From an uncultured Fusicatenibacter sp. (GTDB taxonomy: Bacteria; Bacillota; Clostridia; Lachnospirales; Lachnospiraceae): DNA of 30,599 nt. Shown here one piece after another: positions 1 to 7,645 of the stretch. Made by a program: the position numbers and the translations under genes. The stretch covers positions 1-30,599 of the forward strand of contig CABUPZ010000029.1 in assembly GCA_902493585.1 (NCBI GenBank), given 5' to 3'. The notes under the pieces were generated by a model, which worked only from the letters and a program-made list of their open reading frames with translations, did no database searches and was not told the origin of the DNA. How positions within the stretch are numbered: the first letter of the stretch is position 1; every line of letters begins with the position of its first letter.

Positions 1-31
1 GGGCGGGATGCAGGATTCCTGCATCCCGCCC
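1..31. repeat. Perfect GC-rich hairpin at window edge
   Basis: Bases 1-15 and 17-31 are exact reverse complements (GGGCGGGATGCAGGA), so the RNA would form a very stable hairpin with a minimal loop. No T-run follows on the plus strand. It is probably the end of a transcription unit to the left or a dispersed palindromic repeat; the window cut prevents a decision. Confidence 0.6.
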
Positions 32-244
32 CCGCGCCGCCGCCCTCTTCCTGGTCTTCTCATTCTCCGGTGGGGTGTGGTGGGCGTTTGGAATTTACCG
101 AAGCTTTCATCGAATGCATTTAGATGAGTAAACGAATTTTGGGAATATTTTTGTATGTTTTCTTAATCATTTTGTAGGGTGACTTTAGTTGGATGATGTG
201 GTAAAATCTTTGAATAAGTAATAAGTTTGGAGGGATGGAAAGGG
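32..244. other. Intergenic region upstream of hisA
   Basis: I found no credible gene here. The stretch turns AT-rich towards hisA. TAAAAT at 202-207 could be a -10 box, but no well-spaced -35 box accompanies it. A minus-strand ORF starting further right overlaps hisA antisense and has no protein-like features. Confidence 0.4.
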
Positions 245-1021
245 ATGAAGTTTCGGCCGTGTATTGATATTCATAATGGTAAGGTGAAGCAGATTGTCGG
301 GGGGAGTCTGAGGGATGAGAGGGATCAGGCGGTAGAGAATTTTGTCGCGGATCAGGATGCGGCTTTTTTTGCTGAATTTTATCGAAAGCGGGGGATTTTT
401 GGGGGGCATGTGATTTTGTTGAATTCCAGGGATTCTGGGTTTTATGAGGAAACCCGGCAGCAGGCGTTTGGGGCGCTTCGTGCTTTTCCGGGCGGGCTTC
501 AGGTTGGCGGCGGGATTACGACGGAGAATGCTGCTTCTTTTCTGGACGCGGGGGCAAGTCATGTGATCGTTACTTCTTTTGTTTTTAAAGATGGTCGGGT
601 TTCTTATGAGAATCTGGAATTGCTGAAGCGTGAGGTGGGGAAGGAGCATATTACCCTGGATCTCAGCTGCCGGAAGAAGGATGGGAAGTATTTTATTGTT
701 ACTGACCGCTGGCAGAAGTATACGGATGTGGGCTTGTCTCTTCCGGTGCTCCGGGAGCTTTCTTCGCATTGTGATGAGTTTCTGGTCCATGCGGTGGATG
801 TGGAGGGTAAAGCGCAGGGGATCGAAGTTCCGCTGGTGCATCTGCTGGCGGAGCTTGATGATTTTCCTGTCACTTATGCCGGAGGCGTCGGGAATTTTCA
901 GGATCTTGAACTTCTGAAAAAAGAGGGGAAAGGCAGGATTGATGTGACCATCGGAAGTGCTCTGGATCTGTTCGGCGGCTCTATGCCGCTGGAGGAAGTT
1001 TTAAAATACAGTAACCGATAA
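245..1021 (+). CDS. hisA: Phosphoribosylformimino-AICAR ribotide isomerase (HisA, eukaryote-type)
   Basis: Histidine biosynthesis enzyme that isomerises ProFAR to PRFAR (an Amadori rearrangement) in the cytoplasm, using a (beta/alpha)8 barrel. The N-terminus PCIDIHNGKVKQIVGG resembles the yeast HIS6 branch of HisA more than the usual bacterial branch. Barrel phosphate-binding motifs are visible: QVGGGIT near the middle and TYAGGVGN plus TIGSALDLFGG near the end. The protein is 258 aa, normal for this branch. The ATG at 245 is preferred because GGAGGG lies about 10 bases upstream; a TTG at 227 is in frame but lacks such a site. No other his gene is in the window, so it stands alone. Strand and codon use suggest an ordinary core gene. 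Family assignment is firm. Confidence 0.9.
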   Translation: MKFRPCIDIHNGKVKQIVGGSLRDERDQAVENFVADQDAAFFAEFYRKRGIFGGHVILLNSRDSGFYEETRQQAFGALRAFPGGLQVGGGITTENAASFLDAGASHVIVTSFVFKDGRVSYENLELLKREVGKEHITLDLSCRKKDGKYFIVTDRWQKYTDVGLSLPVLRELSSHCDEFLVHAVDVEGKAQGIEVPLVHLLAELDDFPVTYAGGVGNFQDLELLKKEGKGRIDVTIGSALDLFGGSMPLEEVLKYSNR

Positions 1022-1025
1022 GCTG

Positions 1026-1068
1026 GAGCGTGCTTGAAAACCGTATTTTGCACTCTTCAGGCACGCTC
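1026..1068 (+). terminator. Stem-loop after hisA
   Basis: GAGCGTGCTTGAA (1026-1038) pairs with TTCAGGCACGCTC (1056-1068), a 13-bp stem with one G-T wobble, starting a few bases past the hisA stop. No clear T-run follows, so it may be a processing or stability hairpin upstream of the stronger terminator at 1128-1174. Confidence 0.45.
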
Positions 1069-1127
1069 TACTTTGCAGTAAATCTCTCTACCGGGCAGAA
1101 TGGCTGCAAATTATTTTCAAAACTTTC

Positions 1128-1174
1128 GGCAGAGGGAAAGTCCCATGTTTGGCTTACCCTCTGCCAAATTTTTT
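1128..1174. terminator. Terminator between convergent hisA and MATE gene
   Basis: GGCAGAGGGAAAG (1128-1140) pairs with CTTACCCTCTGCC (1153-1165) with one internal mismatch, and AAATTTTTT follows on the plus strand. It lies between two convergent genes. On the minus strand the stem is followed by a weaker run containing TTTT, so it may act in both directions. Confidence 0.75.
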
Positions 1175-2531
1175 AGCCTCGTTTCAGCGGAAAAAACTCT
1201 CCGTTCTGATACCGCTTCAGAAGGATGACCGCCGCGATGGAAGCTGCCAGTTCGGATACCGGGAAGGCGATCCAGATGCCGGACGCTCCCAGAAAGCGTG
1301 ACAGGATATATCCTACGGGAACGGTAATGACCAGCTGGCGCAACAGGGAGATGAGCAGGGATTCGCCGCCCCGTCCAAGGGCTTCGAATACTCCGGCAAA
1401 TACCGTGCCGACCGTGGAGATCAGGAATCCGAGAGAGATGATCCTCAATGCTGTCTCTCCCTCTGCAAGCAGCTCCGCGTCTGCCTGGAACAGCTGCAGG
1501 ATTTCTCCCGGAACCGCCAGTGACAGGATGGTTCCGAGCAGCATGATCGCCGCGGTTCCCAGGAGGCAGTACCGGATGGTCTGACGCACCCGCTCATACT
1601 GTCCGGCGCCGTAATTGTAGCCGATGATCGGCCGCATGCCCTGGACCATTCCGTTTGCCGGCATATAAATGAAGGTCTGCAGTTTGAAATAAATTCCAAG
1701 CACCGCCACATAGACCTGGGAAAATGCCGCGAGAATTCCGTTCAGCGCACTGACCAGCAAAGAGGGCATCATCAGCATCATGGAAGATGGAATACCCACG
1801 GAATAAATCTTCCGGATCAGCTGCCAGTCTTTTTTCAGATATCTTGGGTGGATCGTCACACCCGGATTCCGGTGCAGGTATACCACAACGTATAAAAGAA
1901 AAGCACCGATCTGCCCGATGACTGTCGCAATTGCCGCACCACGCACTCCCATGGCAGGGAAGCCAAGCAGCCCGAAGATCAGGATCGGGTCCAGAATAAT
2001 ATTGATGATGCATCCTGTAGCCAGCAGAACCATCGTGGTCTTCATTGCGCCGATTCCCTGATAAATCTTTTCCAACGCGATCTGAAGAAGGCTTCCAAAG
2101 GAAGCGCACAGCACCACATACGTATAGTCGCAGGCATTTTCCAGAATCTCAGGGCTGTCCGTAAACAGCTGCAGAAACGGCCTTGTCACAACCAGTCCGA
2201 ATATTATAAAAAGCACACAGTGTACCAGTGTCAGCGCCATTCCCATGGTCGCCGTCTCATTTGCTTTCTCCTGGTTTTTCTCACCAAGGCTGATGGAAAG
2301 GGCGGAACTGATTCCCACACCGATGCCCACCGATACCGCCGTGACAATATTCTGCAGGGGATAGGCAAGGGAAACCGCGGTCAGTGCCTCCGTGCCGAGC
2401 CACGACACGTACATACTGTCGACAATATTATACAGGGACTGTACCAACATCGACAGCATCATCGGAAGGGACATACTGAACAGCAGAGAAAGCACCGGCC
2501 TTTCGCCCATCTTGTTGTTCTGTTTTTCCAT
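1173..2531 (-). CDS. MATE family multidrug/Na+ antiporter (first copy)
   Basis: Integral membrane exporter of the MATE family (MOP superfamily), which pumps cationic drugs or metabolites out using an ion gradient. The 452-aa product has the family size and about twelve hydrophobic segments in two homologous halves. It begins GERPVLSLLFSMSLPMM and carries the early NIVDSMYVSWLGTEALTA segment typical of the clostridial branch. The ATG at 2531 is chosen because AAGGAG lies 5 bases upstream; a longer in-frame start at 2597 would run into the leader hairpin. The gene is monocistronic, with a terminator just past its stop. A terminator-like hairpin in its leader suggests attenuation control. The substrate cannot be told from sequence. 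Confidence 0.88.
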   Translation of the reverse strand: MEKQNNKMGERPVLSLLFSMSLPMMLSMLVQSLYNIVDSMYVSWLGTEALTAVSLAYPLQNIVTAVSVGIGVGISSALSISLGEKNQEKANETATMGMALTLVHCVLFIIFGLVVTRPFLQLFTDSPEILENACDYTYVVLCASFGSLLQIALEKIYQGIGAMKTTMVLLATGCIINIILDPILIFGLLGFPAMGVRGAAIATVIGQIGAFLLYVVVYLHRNPGVTIHPRYLKKDWQLIRKIYSVGIPSSMMLMMPSLLVSALNGILAAFSQVYVAVLGIYFKLQTFIYMPANGMVQGMRPIIGYNYGAGQYERVRQTIRYCLLGTAAIMLLGTILSLAVPGEILQLFQADAELLAEGETALRIISLGFLISTVGTVFAGVFEALGRGGESLLISLLRQLVITVPVGYILSRFLGASGIWIAFPVSELAASIAAVILLKRYQNGEFFPLKRG

Positions 2532-2583
2532 AGTTTGCTCCTTAACATTTTTTATAAAATCTTCTATTTTTGAACATGGAAAG

Positions 2584-2633
2584 AAAAAAAACCACACCGC
2601 TCTGTTTATGCTGAAACAGAAAAACCGGTATGG
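2584..2633 (-). promoter_or_regulatory. Terminator-like attenuator hairpin in MATE leader
   Basis: On the minus strand CCATACCG (2633-2626) pairs with CGGTGTGG (2599-2592) through one wobble, with an inner CTGTTT/AAACAG stem, and eight T residues (2591-2584) follow at once. It lies between the predicted promoter (2691-2719) and the MATE start (2531), so it would end transcription before the gene unless relieved. A GCGGC/GCCGC hairpin and a 24-codon ORF (2680-2606) precede it. Confidence 0.6.
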
Positions 2634-2690
2634 CTTTTGAAAGCTCCAAATATTCGATTCTCTGCGGCGTTTTGCCGCATTACCTCTGAA

Positions 2691-2719
2691 AGATTATCAT
2701 ATTTTTTCCAAACCGTCAA
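2691..2719 (-). promoter_or_regulatory. Sigma-A promoter for MATE gene
   Basis: TTGACG (2719-2714) and TAATCT (2696-2691) are separated by 17 bases on the minus strand. Transcription would begin near 2684, giving a leader of about 150 bases that contains the attenuator hairpin. Confidence 0.6.
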
Positions 2720-2742
2720 GTATGTTTCTCCCTCCGGTTCCC

Positions 2743-3801
2743 CTACAGGTTTTCCTGTACTTTCAGGAAGACCTCCACCAACTCCGGATTGAACATCCCG
2801 CATTCTCCGCTGCTGATCATCTGTACCGCTTTTTCCTTATCAAAAGGCTCCTTGTAACAGCGCCGGCTCACCAGGGCGTCATATACATCCGCCAATGCCA
2901 CGATCTGCGCCCAGATGCTGTTTTCTTCTCCAGCCAGATGATCCGGATAACCGGAGCCGTCCCATCGCTCATGGTGATGGCGGCAAATATCATACGCATA
3001 GGAAAATACAGGATTCTGCTCCACATTGGGCATCCGTTCGATCATTTCCGCACCCTTCAGCGTATGTATTTTCATTTCTTCATATTCTTCAGGAGTCAGC
3101 CGCCCCGGTTTGTTCAGAATGCTGTCGGGAATCGCAATCTTTCCAATGTCATGCATCATCGATGCGGTTGCGATCTGCTCAATCTGTTCGTCACTCAGTT
3201 CACAGCCGGGATATCCTTTTTCTCTCAGCGCCTGGAGCAGACTCCGGGTCAGCTGGTAAATATTCTGAATATGCTGTCCCGTCTCACCGCTGCGGAATTC
3301 AATGGCGAGAGCCAGCGTCTCGATCACATTCCGGCTGAGGGCATTGACTTCTTTCACTTTTTCCTCTATGATCTCCGCCTGATGCTCCACGGTTTCTCTC
3401 AGCTGCTCCTTGGTGCAGTACAGATCCACAACGCTCCGGATCCGCTGCTTCAGGAAATACGGGATGAAAGGCTTTTCGATGATATCCTTGACTCCGAGGC
3501 TGTAACCCTCGTACATGTTTTTCTCCGATGCGTCTGCCGTGATCAGAAAGACCGGGATATCCTGTCCAATATTGTGCGCTTTCATATATTGAAGCATCTC
3601 AAAACCGTTCATTACAGGCATGACCACATCCAACAGGACTGCGGCAATCTGCCCGTCGTACTGCTCCAGCCTCTTAAGCGCCTCCTGCCCGTTCTCCGCC
3701 TCTATGATCTTGTATTCATCTTCAAAAATGCTGCTGAGTATCGCACGGTTCATTTCCACATCATCTACGATCAGCAGACAATTTTTCTCTGTCCCAGCCA
3801 T
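2743..3801 (-). CDS. Response regulator with HD-GYP domain (probable cyclic-di-GMP phosphodiesterase)
   Basis: Two-domain signalling protein of 352 aa. Residues 1-125 form a receiver domain with the acidic pair D13/D14, phospho-acceptor D58 (in LLDVVMP), T88 and K110. A coiled linker follows. From about residue 155 there is an HD-GYP domain with H217-D218 (MMHDIGKIAIPD), a second metal-site histidine in MKIHTLKG, HHHERWDGSGYP (GYP at 284-286) and the ADVYDAL end, so metal ligands look complete. HD-GYP enzymes hydrolyse cyclic di-GMP. The ATG at 3801 has GGAAGGAG 7 bases upstream; a GTG at 3825 overlapping the stop of the HPt gene is the alternative. Its pairing with the upstream HPt gene implies a phosphorelay, but no kinase is nearby. 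Confidence 0.88.
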   Translation of the reverse strand: MAGTEKNCLLIVDDVEMNRAILSSIFEDEYKIIEAENGQEALKRLEQYDGQIAAVLLDVVMPVMNGFEMLQYMKAHNIGQDIPVFLITADASEKNMYEGYSLGVKDIIEKPFIPYFLKQRIRSVVDLYCTKEQLRETVEHQAEIIEEKVKEVNALSRNVIETLALAIEFRSGETGQHIQNIYQLTRSLLQALREKGYPGCELSDEQIEQIATASMMHDIGKIAIPDSILNKPGRLTPEEYEEMKIHTLKGAEMIERMPNVEQNPVFSYAYDICRHHHERWDGSGYPDHLAGEENSIWAQIVALADVYDALVSRRCYKEPFDKEKAVQMISSGECGMFNPELVEVFLKVQENL

Positions 3802-3821
3802 AGGTTTCTCCTTCCCGTCTG

Positions 3822-4184
3822 TCACTGTCCCGGCTGCTCAAGCATGCCGATCACATTCAGATATGTTTGCATCTGTTCTTTCAACACCAGATACAGGGGC
3901 TCAATCTTTTCCGTATGCCCCTCTCTCACCGCCTGCACAAGTTCACTGCTGGTCTGATAACCCTCTTCCAGCCCCAGGTTTCCCAAAACTCCCTTCAGTG
4001 TATGCGCATAACGCTCGATATCCGACAGGTTCTGTGGTTCCACCGCTTCCGTCAGTTTCTGAAACGTCTCGTCCCGCTGCAATTTATATAAAAATCTGGC
4101 ATACATATCCTCTCTGCCCATAAAACGCGCCAGAGCTCCTTTCAGATCGATCTTCAGATACCGATCCAGTTCACATACTTTCAT
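3822..4184 (-). CDS. Histidine phosphotransfer (HPt) domain protein
   Basis: Small cytoplasmic phosphorelay protein of 120 aa consisting of one HPt helical bundle. The phosphorylatable histidine is H61 within YAHTLKGVLGNLG, the classic HPt signature. AGGAGG is placed well upstream of the ATG. It is co-transcribed with the HD-GYP response regulator, whose start lies within about 20 bases of its stop, so it presumably exchanges phosphate with that receiver. No hybrid kinase is encoded in the window, so the phosphate source must be elsewhere. The assignment rests on the motif, the size and the neighbour. Confidence 0.85.
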   Translation of the reverse strand: MKVCELDRYLKIDLKGALARFMGREDMYARFLYKLQRDETFQKLTEAVEPQNLSDIERYAHTLKGVLGNLGLEEGYQTSSELVQAVREGHTEKIEPLYLVLKEQMQTYLNVIGMLEQPGQ

Positions 4185-4266
4185 TTTTGTCCTCCTCCCT
4201 TTCGTTCCTCAAAGTCTGTTGGGACAACACTTGTGAATTTTCATTTTCCGTCTTTGCAACAATCCT

Positions 4267-4275
4267 ATTATAACA
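4267..4275 (-). promoter_or_regulatory. Extended -10 promoter for HPt/HD-GYP operon
   Basis: On the minus strand TGTTATAAT gives a perfect TATAAT box preceded by a TGn extension, about 80 bases upstream of the HPt start. The -35 region is weak, as is usual for extended -10 promoters. Confidence 0.55.
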
Positions 4276-4300
4276 TAAGCTGTACTGCAGGAAAACACCA

Positions 4301-5548
4301 TTATGAAATCATGTGCAGAAACAATCCACTGCGCAGTTTCGGCTCGAACCAGGTGGATTTGGGCGGCATCAGTCTTCCCTGATCGGCTGCACGGAACAGT
4401 TCTTCCATAGAAGTCGGATACAGGGCAAAGGCTGCCCCTCCCTGCGCGTCCACCAGTCTTTCCAGCTGAGAAAGCCCCCGGATTCCTCCGATAAACTGAA
4501 TCCTTTTGTCCGTTTTCGGATTCGTGATCCCCAGAACAGGAGACAAAATCTCATTCTGAAGAATGGAAACATCCAGCGACTCCACCGCATCCGTACGGTT
4601 TTTCTCCGTCTTTTCTTCCAGTTCGTACCACTGTCCGTCCAGATACATGGAAAACCTGCCTTTCTCCTTTGGATGAGCCGCCGAAGGAAGAGGTGTCATA
4701 CGAAATTTCTCACCCACCCGGTTCAGAAATTCCTCCCTGGAAAATCCGTTCAGATCCTTCACCCAGCGGTTGTAATCCAACACCTTCAGTTCATTTTCCG
4801 GAAAAATCACAGAAAGAAATGCTTCTGCTTCCGGTTTTTCCTCCAGGCGTTGTCCTTCCGGAACTTCCTTTTCTCTTCTCTTTCTCGCCACCCGCACCGC
4901 AGACGCTGCCCGGTGATGACCGTCCGCAATATAGAGACTGTCCATAGCCTCAAAAATCTCACAGATGCTCCGGATGGTTTCCTCATTGTCAATTTTCCAG
5001 ATCCGATGGCGAATTCCATCCTCTGCCGTGAAAGAATAAATCGGAACCGCCTTCTTCTCCCGTTCCTCCAGTTCCGTCAGCTTCTGATTTCTCCTGCACG
5101 CAAGAAAAATCGGACCCGTCTGTGCCCCGCAGGCCTCCACATGACGAATCCTGTCTTCTTCTTTCTCCGGTCTGGTATTCTCATGGCGTTTGATCACACC
5201 ATTTTCGTAATCCGCCACGGAAGCACAGCAGCACACTCCGGTCTGGGTACGTCCGTCCATCGTTAATTCATACAGATAAAGGCAGGGTGATTTCTCCTGA
5301 ATGAACTCACCCCTGCCTATCATTTCCCGCAGTTCGTTTCCTGCCGCCTGGTACACAGCCGGCGAATACATATCCGTATTCTCGTCAAACTGCGCCTCCG
5401 GCCTGTCGATTTTCAGAAAGGAAAAAGGATTTTTTTTCACTTCCTCCGCCGCTTCGCTGCGACTGTATACGTCATAGGGCAGGGCCGCTATTTTTTCCGC
5501 CAGATCCTGTCTTGGTCTCACTGCACAAAACGCTTTTATTTCAGCCAT
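4301..5548 (-). CDS. DUF1015 family protein
   Basis: A 415-aa soluble protein of the DUF1015 family, widespread in Firmicutes and often near serine-biosynthesis genes; its biochemical role is not established. Family hallmarks are the N-terminal RPRQDLAEKIAALPYDVYSREE-like segment, the R-H-E-N-T-R-P-E-K-E-E-D-R block (ENTRPEKEEDR) and the central SLYIADGHHRAASA motif. The rest of the fold shows no signal peptide or membrane segment. AGAGAGG sits in good position before the ATG. No serC or serA gene adjoins it here. It appears to be a single-gene unit. Confidence 0.85.
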   Translation of the reverse strand: MAEIKAFCAVRPRQDLAEKIAALPYDVYSRSEAAEEVKKNPFSFLKIDRPEAQFDENTDMYSPAVYQAAGNELREMIGRGEFIQEKSPCLYLYELTMDGRTQTGVCCCASVADYENGVIKRHENTRPEKEEDRIRHVEACGAQTGPIFLACRRNQKLTELEEREKKAVPIYSFTAEDGIRHRIWKIDNEETIRSICEIFEAMDSLYIADGHHRAASAVRVARKRREKEVPEGQRLEEKPEAEAFLSVIFPENELKVLDYNRWVKDLNGFSREEFLNRVGEKFRMTPLPSAAHPKEKGRFSMYLDGQWYELEEKTEKNRTDAVESLDVSILQNEILSPVLGITNPKTDKRIQFIGGIRGLSQLERLVDAQGGAAFALYPTSMEELFRAADQGRLMPPKSTWFEPKLRSGLFLHMIS

Positions 5549-5643
5549 TGGTTCTACCTCTCTTTTCCGTTGTCACAGCAAAGAATCTGCCCGCATACTT
5601 TTACCCGGATCGCAGACCACCTGCTGACCGGCTGTAACTATTC

Positions 5644-5658
5644 TACATAACCTATGTA
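5644..5658. repeat. Small palindrome upstream of DUF1015 gene
   Basis: TACATA-ACC-TATGTA is a perfect 6-bp inverted repeat with a 3-base spacer, about 100 bases upstream of the DUF1015 start. It could be an operator, but nothing else supports that. Confidence 0.25.
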
Positions 5659-5740
5659 AAATATGCTCCTCTGAGAACGTCAATTCTCTGCAGATCATTT
5701 GCAGCTTTATCATCATTCTTCTTCCCGTTACCGTAAAGTT

Positions 5741-6828
5741 CTACTGTTTTGCTGCTGTGAGAAATTCCCATACCGCGGCTGCAGCCACGAAGATGATCCA
5801 GGTGCCCCACCATTTCATCGTCGCGAAACTGCTGACCAGGTAAATCACTGTGATCAGGATCCAATAAGAATCTTCATATTTTTTCAGTCCGTTTTTTTTC
5901 TTCTTTTTTTTATGATCCGCTCTGCTGCTTCTTCCTCCGTCATCCCGCGCTTTAAAAGTGTTTCCTGCGCTTCGCGGATCACCGTCGCCGAAACGATCAG
6001 ATGGACGCCGACACCGATGATGAGGAACATCACCACCAATCCCATCAGTACAAATACTTCCTCGAACTCCAGGGCTCCTGCAAAAAGGACCGGAGTGACG
6101 CTGACAATGCACATACAGATGCCAATCATCATGCTTCTGCGGTAACTGTCCTCAAAAGCTTCTTTTTCTTCCTGTACAGCCTCAGCAACTCCAGGTTCAA
6201 GTATGTAGTGTTTTTTGGAAAGATACTGATATTTCTGTAGTTTTGACGCGCTGCCAATAAAGATCGTCACCGCCCAGGCGACCAGCAGCAAAAGCAGTAC
6301 GGTTCCGATCCCTCCGGCGATATTTTCTGCTTTGACAGAATTTCCCAAAACCAAAGATGCCGATGCGCAAGAGCCGATCAGCGCTGCCGGTGCAAAGATA
6401 CAAAGCATGACGCCCCGTCCAAGCTGACGTCCATATTCTCCTATCTGTTCCAGATAATCCAGCGCTTCGCCAAAAGGAACTCTTCGATAGTATTTTCCAT
6501 TTTCATCTTCCATCTCTTCCGGAGAAACCCACTCTCCTTCCAGAACCTGTTCTTCCGTTTCGTTCCCTGTCTTCTCCCCGGAAAAAAGTTCCTGTTCCGG
6601 ATCCGGGGGTTCTGCCTCCTCCTCCAGGATTTCCTCCTCTTTCAGAAGGAAATCTGTGGACACGGAAAACAACCGGGACAGATCCAGAATACGGTTCAGA
6701 TCCGGAAGGCTGGTTCCACTCTCCCACTTGGACACCGACTGCCGGGAGACACCCAGCTGCTCTGCCAGTTCCTCCTGGGACCATCCCTTCTGTTTTCTCA
6801 GCATCAATATCTTTTCCGATAAGCTCAT
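5741..6828 (-). CDS. XRE-type DNA-binding membrane protein, C-terminus needing a -1 frameshift
   Basis: Residues 1-60 (MSLSEKILMLRKQKGWSQEE onward) form a Cro/C1 helix-turn-helix with the GVSRQSVSKWESG recognition motif. An acidic linker and several hydrophobic segments follow, so this is a membrane-tethered transcription regulator, probably repressing its own gene. The conventional frame ends at a TGA at 5884-5886 just past two A8 runs (5904-5911 and 5892-5899). The -1 frame goes on for about 47 codons to 5741, adding two hydrophobic helices (YWILITVIYLVSSFA and WWGTWIIFVAAAAV) and the ending FLTAAKQ, which look like a genuine protein end. Both runs contain A AAA AAA in the right phase for -1 slippage. 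A simple mutation or assembly error is the alternative. The start at 6828 is preferred because GAGGATGGAG precedes it. Confidence 0.7.
5892..5911 (-). other. Tandem A8 slippery runs
   Basis: Two runs of eight A residues (minus strand) separated by GAAG. Each offers an A AAA AAA heptamer in the zero frame, and a -1 slip on either one (or one extra A in mRNA) joins the regulator frame to the C-terminal membrane frame. Confidence 0.6.
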
Positions 6829-6909
6829 ATCTCCATCCTCTTTTCTCATCTGCTCTGCTTCCATTGGCAACAAGATCTTTCGCTGTCATTCAGCTTTCTC
6901 TTTATCAGA

Positions 6910-6918
6910 AGTATAACA
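6910..6918 (-). promoter_or_regulatory. Extended -10 promoter for XRE regulator
   Basis: TGTTATACT on the minus strand gives TATACT with a TGn extension, about 80 bases upstream of the regulator start. No convincing -35 box is present. Confidence 0.45.
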
Positions 6919-6998
6919 GATTTTCCCACCGGATTCTATCAATCAGAGTTGATATTTTTTATGCAACCGACAGTTGCGGTTCCCACACCACAGCCGGA

Positions 6999-7634
6999 TC
7001 ACACACCGTTTTTCTGGCAGATATCCTTCAGACAGCATTTCTCACAGTAAGGTTTTGTGCGGGCTGTGCAGACGTCTCTTCCATGGTAGACCAAACGATG
7101 GCAGAAATCACTGCCTTCCTCCGGCGGGATGATCTTCCACAGCGCCATCTCCACTTTTTTCGGTTCCTTGATCCCATCCACCAGGCCGATACGGTTGACC
7201 AGCCGGATGCAGTGGGTATCCGTCACAATTGCCGGTTTTCCGAACACATCGCCCATGATCAGGTTCGCGCTTTTCCTTCCGACACCCGGCAGCTTCAGCA
7301 GAGCATCAAAGTCATCCGGCACATGTCCGCCGTATTCATCCCGCAGGATCTTCATACAGGCGCTGATATCCCTTGCCTTGCTCCGTCCCAGACCGCAGGG
7401 GCGGACGATGGCTTCAATTTCATCCACCTCCGCTTCCGCCAGCGCATTGACATCCGGATATTTCGCATACAGATCCTGAACCACCACGTTGACCCTGGCA
7501 TCCGTGCACTGCGCCGCCAGCCGGACGCTGACCAGCAGTTTCCACGCCTCGTTATAATCCAGTGTACATCCGGCATCCGGATACTCTTTCTTCAATCGTT
7601 CGATCACTTCCAGTGCAAGTTCTTCTTTTGTCAT
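6999..7634 (-). CDS. nth: Endonuclease III (DNA N-glycosylase/AP lyase)
   Basis: Base-excision repair enzyme that removes oxidised pyrimidines and cleaves the AP site. The 211-aa length equals that of the E. coli enzyme. The helix-hairpin-helix LPGVGRKSAN contains the catalytic lysine K121, and the catalytic aspartate is D139 in VTDTHCIRLVNRIGL. The C-terminal iron-sulfur cysteines are C-x7-C-x2-C-x5-C (CTARTKPYCEKCCLKDIC), one residue longer in the first gap than in E. coli. The start at 7634 is chosen because AAAGGAG lies 6 bases upstream. It begins 11 bases past the stop of the MATE gene, so the two are probably co-transcribed. Confidence 0.93.
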   Translation of the reverse strand: MTKEELALEVIERLKKEYPDAGCTLDYNEAWKLLVSVRLAAQCTDARVNVVVQDLYAKYPDVNALAEAEVDEIEAIVRPCGLGRSKARDISACMKILRDEYGGHVPDDFDALLKLPGVGRKSANLIMGDVFGKPAIVTDTHCIRLVNRIGLVDGIKEPKKVEMALWKIIPPEEGSDFCHRLVYHGRDVCTARTKPYCEKCCLKDICQKNGV

Positions 7635-7645
7635 AATTTCTCCTT

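Noticed and set aside
2606..2803. A 65-codon minus-strand ORF upstream of the MATE gene
   Set aside because: It runs through the predicted promoter and attenuator hairpin and has no ribosome binding site at its outer start; only its last 24 codons are of interest as a possible leader peptide.
2722..3957. Long plus-strand ORF (411 codons) opposite the HD-GYP gene
   Set aside because: It is antisense to a gene with complete motifs, its translation has no domain pattern, and it arises from codon bias of the true gene.
6955..6995. Small hairpin (GCAAC/GTTGC) between nth and the XRE gene as terminator
   Set aside because: The stem is only five pairs and lacks a T-run on the nth strand.
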